From WS-11 sp964405235 (lineage in GTDB: Bacteria; Eisenbacteria; RBG-16-71-46), in the NCBI GenBank assembly GCA_964405235.1, contig CAYONG010000132.1, positions 1 through 53,233 of the forward strand: 53,233 nucleotides of DNA, in the 5' to 3' direction. A program made the position numbers and the translations under genes. Each line of letters begins with the position of its first letter. Within the stretch, counting starts at the first letter, position 1. A model generated the notes under the pieces. That model was not told the DNA's origin. It saw only the letters and a program-made list of their open reading frames with translations, and made no database searches. This document shows, one piece after another, positions 17,885 to 27,901 of the stretch.

Positions 17885-19987
17885 GTGCGCCTCTTCGCTC
17901 CGTTCCGTCGCGCCCTCGTCACAGTTTCGCTGCTGCTCACCACCACTCACGCTCACGCCGACCCCGCGCGCGAGCTGATCGTTCATCTTGCGCGCCGCCC
18001 GCTCGGCGTCTCGAGAGCGACCGAAGACGCGCGATTCGCCGCGCGCCTCGAAATACTCGCGCTCACACCGCTCCGGCGCCTCGATGAGGGCCTCCCTCCC
18101 GCGCGGATCTCCACCGCCGCCCGTTCGAGCCCCTTCGACTTCGATCCGTCGCGCGTGCTGCTGGTCGCCGCCCGCGATTCTGCGAGCGCCGCCACCGCGC
18201 GCACGGCGCTGACGGCCGACTCGGGCGTGGTGTGGGTCGAGCCCAACGCCGTGCGCGAGCCGGCCGTGCTGCCGCCTGGCTTCCCCAGCGATCCGCTCTT
18301 TGCCGACACGCGCCAGTGGGGACTCATGAACCTGGGCCCGGCGGGAGTCCACGGCGGCGTGGCGGGCGCCGATATCCGCGCGCGGGAAGCGTGGGCGCTG
18401 AGCGTCGGCGCGAACGTTGTGCGCCTCGCGGTGGCGGACACCGGCGTGGATCCCGATCACCCGGAGCTGCAGGTCGCGCTCCCTGGCGGCGGGCATCGCA
18501 TGGAGTTGGGCGTCAACGTGACCGGCGATCCCAACCCCGCCTATGCCGACACGTTCGGTCACGGCACGCCGGTCGCCGGAGTGATGGCGGCGCGCACCAA
18601 CGAAGGCGCGCGGTTCGATTCGCTGGGCATGGCGGGCGTGTGCGGCGGGGACGGTGCGGTGAACGTGGGCTGCCGGCTGGTGCCGATCAAGATCGCTCCC
18701 GGCCACACCGGGACCGCCACCTCGTTCGATATCGCGCGCGCCATGCTCTACGCGACGAATGTCGGCGCGCGGGCGATGAACCTCTCGTTCGCGGGCGGCG
18801 GCCCCAGCCGGCTCGAGCGCCTGGCGATGCTCCACGCCATCACCCATGGCTGTGTGGTGGTGGCGGCGGCCGGCAATCGCGGTTATCGCGACGGCGCGCT
18901 GCCCCAGTACCCGGCCGCCTACGCCGCCGACGGGCTCGGCATCCAGGTGGGGGCGAGTGATCCATGGGACCGCCGCGCGGTCTGGTCCTCGTACGGTCCC
19001 GGGCTCGACCTGCTGGCGCCCGGCGCGGACATCTGGAGCTGCCTCATGACCTACCCGTATCCGGGCCAGCCGATGCATCCCCCCTACCTCGCGGTCTCGG
19101 GCACCTCGTTCGCGGCGCCTTTCGTGACCGGCACGCTGGGCCTGCTCGCCGCCGCGCGCCCGGATCTGATGGACACCGACTTCCAGCACATCCTGCGAGA
19201 GAGCGCCGATGACGTGGGAGGGTCAGGACACGACGACGAGACCGGATGGGGTCGCCTGAACGCCGCCGCCGCGCTGCGCGCCGTGGACCCCTCGCTCGGC
19301 CTGTGGCACGACGAGGTGGCGGGCGCCACGTTCACGAGCGCGGGCTTTGACACCCTGCTGGCCGGTGAGCCCGGACCGGGGGCGCTCGAGCGTGTCACCG
19401 GCCCGTTGCGCGTCGAGCGCATCGAGGTGACGGCGACCGTGACGCTCCCCGATTCGTTCCGCACGCCGGTGCGCGTCTGGCCGCGCGTGGGCGGCACGTT
19501 CACCGCCCGCGGCGCCTTCCGCATGCCCTACTGGACGCCGTGGGCCGAAGTGGTGGCGCAGGACGCGCGCTCCTTCACGATGCGCGGCTACCTGTTTCGT
19601 GTCGCCGAACCCTGTGCAATGTGCGGCGGGGAATCGTGGCTGCCGCTGCCGCCCGACCAGGCACGGTTCGGCTTCACCGTGCTGGGTCCGGTGGAGCGCG
19701 CGCCGATCACGGCCGCTCCCGGGCAGGCCCCCCGAGACGGCCGGCTCGCCGCCCACCCCAATCCGTTCCGCACCAACACCCGGCTCTCGGGCCCGGCGGG
19801 CAGTCCAGTCACCATCTTCGACATCGCCGGTCGGGTGATGCACCGCGGCGCGCTCGATGGCACAATGGGCGGGCTCGCCTGGGACGGCCTCGACGGGCAC
19901 GGGCGGAGGGTGCGCCCCGGACTCTACTTCGTGCGCTGCGACCGACCGGCCGGACCTCTCTTCGCGAAGGTGGTGCGCCTTGAATGA
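17885..19987 (+). CDS. secreted subtilisin-like (S8) serine protease with FlgD-like tail
   Basis: A 700-residue exported protease starting at GTG; the signal peptide ends at A-H-A (~25). A fervidolysin-like propeptide occupies ~26-135. The catalytic triad is complete: Asp in V-A-D-T-G-V-D (~184), His in G-H-G-T-P-V-A-G (~224), and Ser in S-G-T-S-F-A-A-P (~407). The oxyanion Asn is in A-A-A-G-N-R-G. Residues ~480-610 are beta-rich, with C-A-M-C-G-G. The last ~80 residues are the FlgD/CHU-like module (N-P-F, F-D-I-A-G-R-V-M, P-G-L-Y-F-V-R) shared with other exported proteins here. Its stop overlaps the next start, so it is paired with the Asp-box lipoprotein. Confidence 0.9.
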   Translation: MRLFAPFRRALVTVSLLLTTTHAHADPARELIVHLARRPLGVSRATEDARFAARLEILALTPLRRLDEGLPPARISTAARSSPFDFDPSRVLLVAARDSASAATARTALTADSGVVWVEPNAVREPAVLPPGFPSDPLFADTRQWGLMNLGPAGVHGGVAGADIRAREAWALSVGANVVRLAVADTGVDPDHPELQVALPGGGHRMELGVNVTGDPNPAYADTFGHGTPVAGVMAARTNEGARFDSLGMAGVCGGDGAVNVGCRLVPIKIAPGHTGTATSFDIARAMLYATNVGARAMNLSFAGGGPSRLERLAMLHAITHGCVVVAAAGNRGYRDGALPQYPAAYAADGLGIQVGASDPWDRRAVWSSYGPGLDLLAPGADIWSCLMTYPYPGQPMHPPYLAVSGTSFAAPFVTGTLGLLAAARPDLMDTDFQHILRESADDVGGSGHDDETGWGRLNAAAALRAVDPSLGLWHDEVAGATFTSAGFDTLLAGEPGPGALERVTGPLRVERIEVTATVTLPDSFRTPVRVWPRVGGTFTARGAFRMPYWTPWAEVVAQDARSFTMRGYLFRVAEPCAMCGGESWLPLPPDQARFGFTVLGPVERAPITAAPGQAPRDGRLAAHPNPFRTNTRLSGPAGSPVTIFDIAGRVMHRGALDGTMGGLAWDGLDGHGRRVRPGLYFVRCDRPAGPLFAKVVRLE

Positions 19988-21236
19988 TCGACGTTTCGAC
20001 CTGCTCCGGTTCTGCGCTCCGGTCGCGCTGCTGCTCGCCGGCTGCGCGGGCCGTGACGCGGGCGATTGGGCAAACGTCCGCGAGGTAACGCCGTCCATCC
20101 TGGTTACCCAGGCGGCAAGCGACGCGTCGCTCGCCGCCGACCACCGTGGCCGCGTCGCCCTCACCTGGGTGACGCGCGACTCGCTCGGCCAGGATCTGTG
20201 GCTCGCCATCTCCGCCGACAGCGGGCTCACGTTCGCGGCGCCGGTGCGCGTCAACCCCCGGGGCGGCAGCGTCTCGTCCTACACCGAGTGCCGCCCGGTC
20301 GCGGCGTTCGGGGAGGCGGGCGAGTTGCTGGTCGCCTGGTCCGAGCAGCGCGGGGATTCCACGAGAGCCGCCGACCTCGTGGTGCGCGCAAGCGGGGACG
20401 GCGGTCGAACACTGGGTCCACCGGTGGTCGTCAACGACGACGCCGGGGATGGGCGGGCCGGCTTCCACGGCTTCCCGTCCCTGGTCCCACTACCCGACGG
20501 CGGCTGGTTCGCGGTGTGGATGGACCCGCGCGAGCACGGGGCGGCCGGCGACAGCGCGGCCGTCGCCTCGCTCTTCTACGCGCTCAGCAACGACGGCGGC
20601 CAGAGCTGGTCGGACAACCGCACGCTCACCGCGCGCGCGTGCCCGTGCTGCCGGGTGACCGCGCTGGCCGATTCGACCGGCCTGGTCGCGGTCGCCTATC
20701 GCTCGGCCGTGGGCGACCTGCGCGACCCCGCGCTCGCGGTGTCCCACGACCGGGGCGCGAGCTTCGCGCTCGATACCGTGGTGGCGGCGGACGGCTGGCA
20801 ACTCACCGGCTGCCCGGTGGAAGGCCCCTCGCTGACGATGGACCACTCGGGTGGCGGGCACTACGCCTGGTACACCGGTGCCGCCGGGGGCGGCGCGTGG
20901 ATCGCCCCGTGGCGTGCCGACGGCGGGATCGTGGGACTCAAGCGCGCGCTCTCCGACAGCCTGGTCTCGGCCCGGCATCCGCAGCTCGCACGACTCGGCG
21001 CGGCGACGCTCGTGGCGGTCGAGGGCCGCACGCGAGCGGACCAAAGTCGCGGCGTGGTCGCGGTGCGCACGCTCGAGTCCGACGGCGCGCTGACGCCGTG
21101 GCTCTTCCTTGGCGCCGACGCGGGGCACGCGGCGCTGGCGCCTGCCGGCGAGCGCTCGGCTCTGGTGTGCTGGACGGAGCACGGCGAGGATGGCGATCGC
21201 GTGCGGGTGGTTCGGCTGACGCGGGTGTCTCGATAG
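19980..21236 (+). CDS. Asp-box (sialidase-like beta-propeller) lipoprotein
   Basis: A 418-residue protein. The start is TTG 19980, with AAGGTGG seven bases upstream inside the protease gene; the nearby ATG at 19984 is out of frame. The N-terminus has a classic lipobox, L-L-A-G-C, so the mature protein begins at that Cys. At least four Asp-box strands are visible (S-A-D-S-G-L-T-F, S-G-D-G-G-R-T-L, S-N-D-G-G-Q-S-W, S-H-D-R-G-A-S-F), indicating a BNR/sialidase-type propeller. The typical catalytic Arg triad cannot be assigned by eye. A C-P-C-C motif after blade 3 is characteristic of a bacterial subgroup of unknown function. It is coupled to the subtilase by an eight-base overlap. Confidence 0.78.
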   Translation: MNDRRFDLLRFCAPVALLLAGCAGRDAGDWANVREVTPSILVTQAASDASLAADHRGRVALTWVTRDSLGQDLWLAISADSGLTFAAPVRVNPRGGSVSSYTECRPVAAFGEAGELLVAWSEQRGDSTRAADLVVRASGDGGRTLGPPVVVNDDAGDGRAGFHGFPSLVPLPDGGWFAVWMDPREHGAAGDSAAVASLFYALSNDGGQSWSDNRTLTARACPCCRVTALADSTGLVAVAYRSAVGDLRDPALAVSHDRGASFALDTVVAADGWQLTGCPVEGPSLTMDHSGGGHYAWYTGAAGGGAWIAPWRADGGIVGLKRALSDSLVSARHPQLARLGAATLVAVEGRTRADQSRGVVAVRTLESDGALTPWLFLGADAGHAALAPAGERSALVCWTEHGEDGDRVRVVRLTRVSR

Positions 21237-21286
21237 GAGACACCGACCCGGAGGGCGAGGGGTTCTCGGCCGTTCGGTCCTGGAGC

Positions 21287-22891
21287 CTACTGCGCTTTGG
21301 CGGCTGTTTCCACGACTCGGGCTGCTCTCAGGACGGTGGCTTCGTTCCAGGGTCTTCCCACTAATTGGAGTCCTATCGGCAATCCTTCGATGGTGCCTGC
21401 GTGGACTGTGACGGCGGGCCAGCCGAGCAGGTTGAACGGGGCGGTGAAACGCGTGGAGGCGGGCACGCCGAGCAACGGTGCCACGCCGGGCATGGTCGGG
21501 GTACTGAGCAGATCGAGGCCGGCGCAGCGTTGTTCGAAGCGACGCCGGCATTCCGCCCGGGCCTGTTGGGCGTGGAGGTAGGCTCCAGGCGTGTAGGCGT
21601 GGGCGGTCAGCAGGCGCAGCCGCGCAAACTCGCCGTAGTCGGCGGAGCGTTCGCGCAACATGGGGGCATGAAACTCCGCCGCCTCCATGGCGAGGATCGC
21701 GCCGTTGAGGACCCGCAGGGTCGCCATCACCGGCAGGTCGACCGGGACGAGGAACGCCCCCGCGGCTTCGAGCGACCGAAGCCCGGCGCGCCATGCCTGG
21801 TACGCATCGAGCGCGCCGAGCGGCTCCTCCTCCCCATCGTCATCGAGCACGCCGATGCGCAGGCCTTTCACGCCCGCCTCGATGCCGGCGCGGTACGCGG
21901 GCACCGGGACCGCGCGCGTGCGCGCGTCTCCTGCATCGGATCCGGCGAGCACCTCCAATAGCAACGCGGCGTCGGCGACACTGCGGGACATAGGGCCAAG
22001 ATGGTCGAGCGACCACGCAAGCGGAACCGCCCCGCGCAGACTCACGCGACCAAAGGTGGGCTTGAGCCCGACGATCCCGCACAGCGATCCGGGGATGCGG
22101 ATCGAGCCGCCGGTGTCGCTTCCGAGCGTGGCGACCACCATTCCCGCCGCCACCGCCGCGCCGGAGCCGCTGCTCGAGCCGCCGGCGTCGCGCGTCTGAT
22201 CGTGCGGATTTCGAGTGGGACCGTAGTGGACATTGTTGGAACCCGGCGAATAGGCGAACTCGGCGAGGCGCGTTTTGCCCACGATGATGGCGCCCGCTTT
22301 CCGGAGCCGCTCGACCGCGGCGGAGTCGGCGTCACACACCCGTTCGCCGCGGAACTTCGTGCCGGCGGTGGTCGGCGTGCCCGCCATGTCAAGCAGGTCC
22401 TTGATCGCGACCGGCACGCCGTGCAGCGGCCCGCGGTAACCGCCGGCGGCGATCTCGCGCTCGGCCGCCCGGGCGGCGGCGCGCGCCGGCTCCGCGAGCA
22501 CGATCTGGAACGCGTTCAGCTCGGGATCGCGCGCGGCGATGCGCTCGAGCGCGTCCTCGGTCACTTCGACCGGGGAGATCTCGCGCGACCGGATGCGGGC
22601 CGAGATGCCGTCAACGGTGTCCGGAGGTGCCGCCGCGCGGCTGGCACGCGCAACGTCCGCCGGGACGGGCTCTCCCGGCGCGGATGGCGCTCCGTCACCC
22701 CACGCGGCGAGATGATCGGGGACGCCCGTAGCCGGCATCGCTCGTTCCAGCGCATCGAACGCGAGCGCGGTCCTGAGCAACCCCATCTCGAGGATGCGGT
22801 CGGCATCGCGTTCGGCGATCGGGATACCCACCGCGCGCAGATTGGCCCGCATCCGATCGACGATCCAGCCTGGGGCCTCGGGGTCACTCAT
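21287..22891 (-). CDS. amidase-signature family hydrolase
   Basis: A 534-residue enzyme with the Ser-cisSer-Lys triad of the amidase signature family: K164 in V-A-I-K-D, the G-G-S-S-S-G-S-G loop (237-244), and the nucleophile Ser263 in G-S-D-T-G-G-S-I-R. The C-terminal F-N-L-L-G-W-P-A and G-L-P-I-G-L-Q-L-V-G motifs are also typical. The N-terminal ~90 residues are a helical extension not found in GatA. No gatB or gatC is nearby, so it is more likely a stand-alone amidase than the tRNA amidotransferase subunit. The substrate is unknown. A second ATG immediately upstream (22894) is equally possible; GAGGACAGGA serves both. It is divergent from moxR. Confidence 0.87.
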   Translation of the reverse strand: MSDPEAPGWIVDRMRANLRAVGIPIAERDADRILEMGLLRTALAFDALERAMPATGVPDHLAAWGDGAPSAPGEPVPADVARASRAAAPPDTVDGISARIRSREISPVEVTEDALERIAARDPELNAFQIVLAEPARAAARAAEREIAAGGYRGPLHGVPVAIKDLLDMAGTPTTAGTKFRGERVCDADSAAVERLRKAGAIIVGKTRLAEFAYSPGSNNVHYGPTRNPHDQTRDAGGSSSGSGAAVAAGMVVATLGSDTGGSIRIPGSLCGIVGLKPTFGRVSLRGAVPLAWSLDHLGPMSRSVADAALLLEVLAGSDAGDARTRAVPVPAYRAGIEAGVKGLRIGVLDDDGEEEPLGALDAYQAWRAGLRSLEAAGAFLVPVDLPVMATLRVLNGAILAMEAAEFHAPMLRERSADYGEFARLRLLTAHAYTPGAYLHAQQARAECRRRFEQRCAGLDLLSTPTMPGVAPLLGVPASTRFTAPFNLLGWPAVTVHAGTIEGLPIGLQLVGRPWNEATVLRAARVVETAAKAQ

Positions 22892-23118
22892 CATTCCTGT
22901 CCTCGCACGGTGGTCGGCCATCCTCTCTGGCCGTCCGTGCGCGGTCAAATGTGACCGGTGCGGGAATACGATGATCGCTCGCCGGTATTCACGCCGCGGC
23001 CGGCGCCGCAATCCGTTGCCGCCCTCGCTCGCCGCATGCTACGCTCCCGCGTCTTGCATCGCTTCCTCGCGCTCCCGACCGTGATCCCGACACCCTCCCA
23101 CCTCGTTCGAGGCCCCGC

Positions 23119-24117
<999 letters not shown>

Positions 24118-24160
24118 CCGCAGGGCGCGGCGCCGCCCTAGATCGGAGGACACCCCACCC

Positions 24161-25525
24161 ATGGCCGCCACCCGACCCATCCCCATCCGGCAGGACGTCG
24201 AGCTCAAGCGCCAGATCGGGCTCTACGCCGCCTGCGCCATCACGGTGGGCAACATCATCGGCTCGGGCATTTTCCGCTCGCCGCACTCGGTCGCCCAACA
24301 CCTCGAGGGGTTCTGGCCTGTCATCCTGGCCTGGGTCATCGGCGGTGTGCTCTCGATCTGCGGCTCGCTGGTGCTGGCCGAGTTGGCGGTCACGCATCCC
24401 AGGACCGGTGGGCTCTACGTCTTCATCCGCGAATCGTTCGGCGACGCCTTTGGATTTGTGTTTGGCTGGGCGAACCTCTGGGTCATCAAGCCTACCGTCA
24501 TCGCCTCGATCACCAGTGTGTTCGCGCTCTATCTGTGCCAGGTGCTGCACTGGCCCAAGAGCGTGGAGTTCCCGGTCGGCGCCGGTGCCATCCTGCTGCT
24601 CACGTTCGTCAACTGGCTGGGGGTCAAAGAGGGCGCGGGCACGCAGTCGTTGTTTACCACGCTCAAGGTGATCGGGATCGCGGGGCTCTGCGTGGCGGCG
24701 TTCACCCTGCCCCAGAGCCACCCGGCAACCGTCGTCGAGGCGTTGACGCGCCCCCCCGACACCTCATTCCTGCAAGCGCTGGCACTGGCCATGATCGCGG
24801 TCCTCTTCGCCTACGACGGCTGGACCGACTCCACGTACGTCGCGGGCGAAGTCGTGAACCCGAAACGCACGTTGCCGATCGCGATCGTGTGGGGCACGTG
24901 GCTGGTCATCGCGGTTTACGTGCTCACCAACATCGCCTACCTGCACGTGCTGGGACCCGACGGGGTGGCCCAGTACGAGGCGGTCGGCTCCGAGACGATC
25001 CGCCGCCTGCTCGGCTCCTGGGGCGCGGGGGCGCTGGCGGTGCTGGTGGCGGTCTCGACCTTCGGCACCACCAACGGCGCCATCCTCACCGGGCCGCGCG
25101 TGACCCAGGCAATGGCGGCCGACGGGCTGCTGTGGAAGCCGCTGGCGCGTCTCGATCCCGCGCGCGGGACCCCGAGTCTCGCCCTCTGGGTGCAAGGGGT
25201 CCTGGCCTGCATATGGCTGTGGTTCGCGAGCGGCTTCGAGGATGTCTCGGGCTGGTTCGTCACCACATCGTGGCTCTTCTACGCCCTCACCACCGCGTCG
25301 CTGTTCGTCCAGCGCCGGCGCGAGGCGCGCGGCGAGATCGCAGCTCCGTCCTACCGCACCCCGTTCTACCCCTTCACCCCGATCTTGTTCGTGCTGGCGA
25401 CTGCGCTGATCATCTTCAGCGACCTGCGCGACAGCGGGTGGAAGGCCTGGGCCGGGGTCGGCATCGCCGCACTCGGCTTCCCGGTCTACGCGCTCTGGAA
25501 GGGACGGCGCGTGCGCAGCACCTGA
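24161..25525 (+). CDS. APC-superfamily amino acid permease
   Basis: A 454-residue inner-membrane protein with about twelve helices. Helix 1 has the APC substrate-binding G-N-I-I-G-S-G-I-F-R motif (27-36 region), and helix 6 carries F-A-Y-D-G-W-T-D, as in LAT-like amino acid exchangers. It probably moves neutral amino acids; specificity cannot be read. GGAGGA lies ten bases before the ATG. It follows moxR by 43 bases and precedes the first methyltransferase by five, so it is within the operon but unrelated to MoxR function. Confidence 0.9.
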   Translation: MAATRPIPIRQDVELKRQIGLYAACAITVGNIIGSGIFRSPHSVAQHLEGFWPVILAWVIGGVLSICGSLVLAELAVTHPRTGGLYVFIRESFGDAFGFVFGWANLWVIKPTVIASITSVFALYLCQVLHWPKSVEFPVGAGAILLLTFVNWLGVKEGAGTQSLFTTLKVIGIAGLCVAAFTLPQSHPATVVEALTRPPDTSFLQALALAMIAVLFAYDGWTDSTYVAGEVVNPKRTLPIAIVWGTWLVIAVYVLTNIAYLHVLGPDGVAQYEAVGSETIRRLLGSWGAGALAVLVAVSTFGTTNGAILTGPRVTQAMAADGLLWKPLARLDPARGTPSLALWVQGVLACIWLWFASGFEDVSGWFVTTSWLFYALTTASLFVQRRREARGEIAAPSYRTPFYPFTPILFVLATALIIFSDLRDSGWKAWAGVGIAALGFPVYALWKGRRVRST

Positions 25526-25530
25526 TCGTC

Positions 25531-26301
25531 ATGGAACCGAACGACATCGAGCACTACGTCAAGCCCGAGGTCTACGACCTCTGTTACTCCTGGCTCACCG
25601 ACGACATCCCTTTCTATGTCGCGCGAGCGAAGGAGGCGCGCGGGGCGGTGCTCGAGGCGGGTTGCGGCACCGGCCGCGTGCTGCTGCCCACGCTCAAGGC
25701 TGGCGCTGACATCGACGGGTTCGACATCAACCCCGGGATGATCGAGTTCCTCGAGAAGAAGGCCGCCGATCAGGGGCTCAAGCCGCGGGTCTCGGTGGCG
25801 GACATGCGCGACTTCACCATGCTGCGCCGGTACGCGCTCATCACCATCCCATTCCGGGCGTTCCAGCATCTGCTCACCACCCGCGACCAGGTCGCGGCGC
25901 TCCGCTGCATGCGCGAGCATCTCGAAGGCGGCGGGGCGCTGGTCTTCAACCTCTTCTTCCCCAGCTTCGACAAGCTCGTCCAGCCCGACGGCGAGCAGGT
26001 GCTGGAGAAGGAGTTCGCCCACCCCGCCTCGGGACTCCCGGTCGCCATGTACGCGTCGCGGCAGTCCGATCGCGTGAACCAGGTCCTGCACGTCGAGCGC
26101 GAGGTGGTCGAATCCGACGCGCGCGGCTACGCCGCCCACACCCATCGCGACCGCTTCAGCATGCGCTGGATCTGGAAGCCCGAGATGGAGCTGCTGCTCG
26201 GCGCCGCCGGGTTCTCGCGCTGGAGCGTGCAGGGCGGCTTCGACGGGCGGCCGCTCGAGAAGGACACCGACGAGATGGTGTGGACGGCCTGGAAGGATTG
26301 A
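25531..26301 (+). CDS. class I SAM-dependent methyltransferase (first of tandem pair)
   Basis: A 256-residue Rossmann methyltransferase. The AdoMet motif V-L-E-A-G-C-G-T-G-R-V-L is near residue 39, followed by D-G-F-D-I-N and A-D-M-R-D-F. A downstream beta-rich part carries the E-L-L-L-x-x-x-G-F-S-R-W motif shared with methyltransferase-25-like proteins. The substrate is unknown, probably a small molecule. It is clearly paralogous to the next gene along its whole length. It begins five bases after the permease stop and overlaps the next coding region. Confidence 0.87.
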   Translation: MEPNDIEHYVKPEVYDLCYSWLTDDIPFYVARAKEARGAVLEAGCGTGRVLLPTLKAGADIDGFDINPGMIEFLEKKAADQGLKPRVSVADMRDFTMLRRYALITIPFRAFQHLLTTRDQVAALRCMREHLEGGGALVFNLFFPSFDKLVQPDGEQVLEKEFAHPASGLPVAMYASRQSDRVNQVLHVEREVVESDARGYAAHTHRDRFSMRWIWKPEMELLLGAAGFSRWSVQGGFDGRPLEKDTDEMVWTAWKD

Positions 26302-27116
26302 GCGGCGCCGAGCGCGCAGCCGCCGACCGAGCCCCAGCCGCAGCATGGCACACGGCCCCCTCGCCCTACACGCGCGCCGACCTTTACGACCTCCTCTTCC
26401 GGGACTACGCCGCCGACCTCGACTTCTACCTTGGGATCGCGAAGGCGGCGGGCGGACCGGTGCTCGATGTGGGCTGCGGCACCGGCCGCGTGCTGCTCCG
26501 CGCGCTCGAGGCTGGGCTCGACATCGATGGCCTTGACGACTCGGCCGAGATGCTGGCGCGCCTGCGCTCGAACGCCGCGGCCCACGGTCTCGTCCCACGG
26601 GTGACGCAGGGAGACATGCGCGCCTTCCCCATGCCGCGCCGCTACGCGTGCGTGATGATCCCGTTCAACGCCTTCGCCCATAACCTCACGGCGGACGACC
26701 AGCTCGCCACTCTGCGCTGCTGTCACGAGCACCTCACGCCCGGTGGCCGGCTCGTCTTTGACGTGTTCTCGGCCACACCGGCGATGATGGCGACGCCAGT
26801 GGCGGAGCCGGTGCTGGAGCTGGAAACGCCGCACCCCGAAACCGGGCTGCTCCTACGCCTCTACGATGGCCGGCGCCTCGACGTCGCGACCCAGACCCAG
26901 CACTCGCAGATCGCGATCGAGGAGCTCGACGCGGGCGGACGGGTCGCGCGCACCCATCGGTTCGTCGCCGTGGTGCGCTGGGTCTACCCGAGCGAGATGG
27001 AGCTATTGCTGCGCCTCACCGGGTTCTCCCGCTGGGAGATCAGGGGCGGGTTCGACGGCCGGCCCGCGGCCGACCATGAGGGCGCGATCGTGGTCTCGGC
27101 CTGGACGGGCCCATGA
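26280..27116 (+). CDS. class I SAM-dependent methyltransferase (second of tandem pair)
   Basis: A 278-residue methyltransferase that aligns with its upstream neighbour: V-L-D-V-G-C-G-T-G-R-V-L-L, Q-G-D-M-R-A-F, R-R-Y-A-C-V-M-I-P-F-N-A-F, and E-L-L-L-R-L-T-G-F-S-R-W followed by G-G-F-D-G-R-P. The start is uncertain: GTG 26280, or TTG 26298 in a TTGA overlap with the previous stop. The shared core starts about 27 residues in, so the extra N-terminus is weakly supported. The substrate is unknown. The tandem duplication looks local. Confidence 0.85.
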   Translation: MDGLEGLSGAERAAADRAPAAAWHTAPSPYTRADLYDLLFRDYAADLDFYLGIAKAAGGPVLDVGCGTGRVLLRALEAGLDIDGLDDSAEMLARLRSNAAAHGLVPRVTQGDMRAFPMPRRYACVMIPFNAFAHNLTADDQLATLRCCHEHLTPGGRLVFDVFSATPAMMATPVAEPVLELETPHPETGLLLRLYDGRRLDVATQTQHSQIAIEELDAGGRVARTHRFVAVVRWVYPSEMELLLRLTGFSRWEIRGGFDGRPAADHEGAIVVSAWTGP

Positions 27117-27127
27117 GGGCCTGGTTT

Positions 27128-27180
27128 TGGGATACCCTGTGCGAACCCGCCTCGGCGGCGGATCCCGAACGGGTATCCCA
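27128..27180. promoter_or_regulatory. perfect 10-bp inverted repeat before the aquaporin gene
   Basis: TGGGATACCC (27128-27137) pairs perfectly with GGGTATCCCA (27171-27180) across 33 bases. A second, smaller hairpin (CCGCCG-AGAGA-CGGCGG, 27196-27212) follows. They occupy the 136-base gap between the second methyltransferase and the aquaporin gene. There is no T-tract, so an intrinsic terminator is unlikely; an operator, attenuator or mRNA-processing hairpin is possible. Confidence 0.4.
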
Positions 27181-27252
27181 CGGACTACACGGGCACCGCC
27201 GAGAGACGGCGGCACCTCACCGGCGCATCCCCCGCCCATGGAGGAGCACGCG

Positions 27253-27894
27253 ATGAAGACCTATCTCACCGAGTTCATCGGGACTTTCTTTCTCGTTCTC
27301 ACCATCTGCCTCGCGGTGCTGTCTGGAACCCAGCTCGCGCCGCTCGCCATCGGCTCGGCACTGATGGTCATGGTCTACATGGGCGGCCACATCTCGGGGG
27401 CGCACTACAACCCGGCGGTCACGCTCGCGGTCTGGATGCGGGGCAAGCTCCCGGCGTCGCAGGTGGCCCCCTACTGGGCCTCCCAGGTCCTTGGGTCGCT
27501 CGCGGCGGCGTTCGTGGCGCACATCATGACCGGCCGCACCTTTGCCCCGGCCCCCTCGCACGAGGCGAGCGGCATGCAGGCGCTGATGGCCGAGATCCTC
27601 TACACGTTTGCGCTCGCCCTGGTGGTGCTCAACGCTGCGACCGCCAAGCAGACCGAAGGGAACTCGTTCTACGGCCTCGCGATCGGCTTCACTCTCGCCG
27701 TTGGAGCCATGGCCGGCGGCCCGGTCTCGGGCGGGGCGTTCAATCCCGCCGTCGGCATCGGCCCGATCGTCATCTCCGCGACCATGGGCGGCGGCGGGTA
27801 CGGCAACCTGTGGCTCTACTTGGTCGGACCGCTCGCGGGCGGCGCTGCGGCGGCGCTGGTGTTCAAGCTGCAGCACGCGGGCGCCGCGGACTGA
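27253..27894 (+). CDS. MIP-family channel (aquaporin-like) with altered second pore loop
   Basis: A 213-residue channel with six helices and two half-helices. Both NPA boxes are present: H-Y-N-P-A-V-T (53-55) and A-F-N-P-A-V-G (164-166). In water and glycerol channels the second NPA is followed by the Arg of the aromatic/arginine filter; here residue 167 is Val, so selectivity should differ from AqpZ or GlpF. GAGGAG six bases upstream supports ATG 27253; an in-frame ATG at 27238 contains that site and is less likely. It is followed seven bases later by the DUF58 gene. Confidence 0.87.
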   Translation: MKTYLTEFIGTFFLVLTICLAVLSGTQLAPLAIGSALMVMVYMGGHISGAHYNPAVTLAVWMRGKLPASQVAPYWASQVLGSLAAAFVAHIMTGRTFAPAPSHEASGMQALMAEILYTFALALVVLNAATAKQTEGNSFYGLAIGFTLAVGAMAGGPVSGGAFNPAVGIGPIVISATMGGGGYGNLWLYLVGPLAGGAAAALVFKLQHAGAAD

Positions 27895-27901
27895 TCCGCC
27901 G

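Noticed and set aside
15209..19189. A minus-strand frame of about 1326 codons open across this whole stretch
   Set aside because: It lies opposite the LamG, spermidine-synthase-like and subtilase genes, which have clear motifs. Its product is rich in Arg, His, Gly and Asp with no domains, as expected for the antisense of high-GC codons.
22943..22956. GGTCA-AATG-TGACC palindrome between the amidase and moxR genes as an operator
   Set aside because: Only 5-bp arms, which are expected by chance in a window this long, and no matching promoter of good quality nearby.
27128..27212. The two hairpins before the aquaporin gene as an intrinsic terminator
   Set aside because: Neither hairpin is followed by a T-tract, and genes on both sides are on the same strand with normal operon spacing afterwards.
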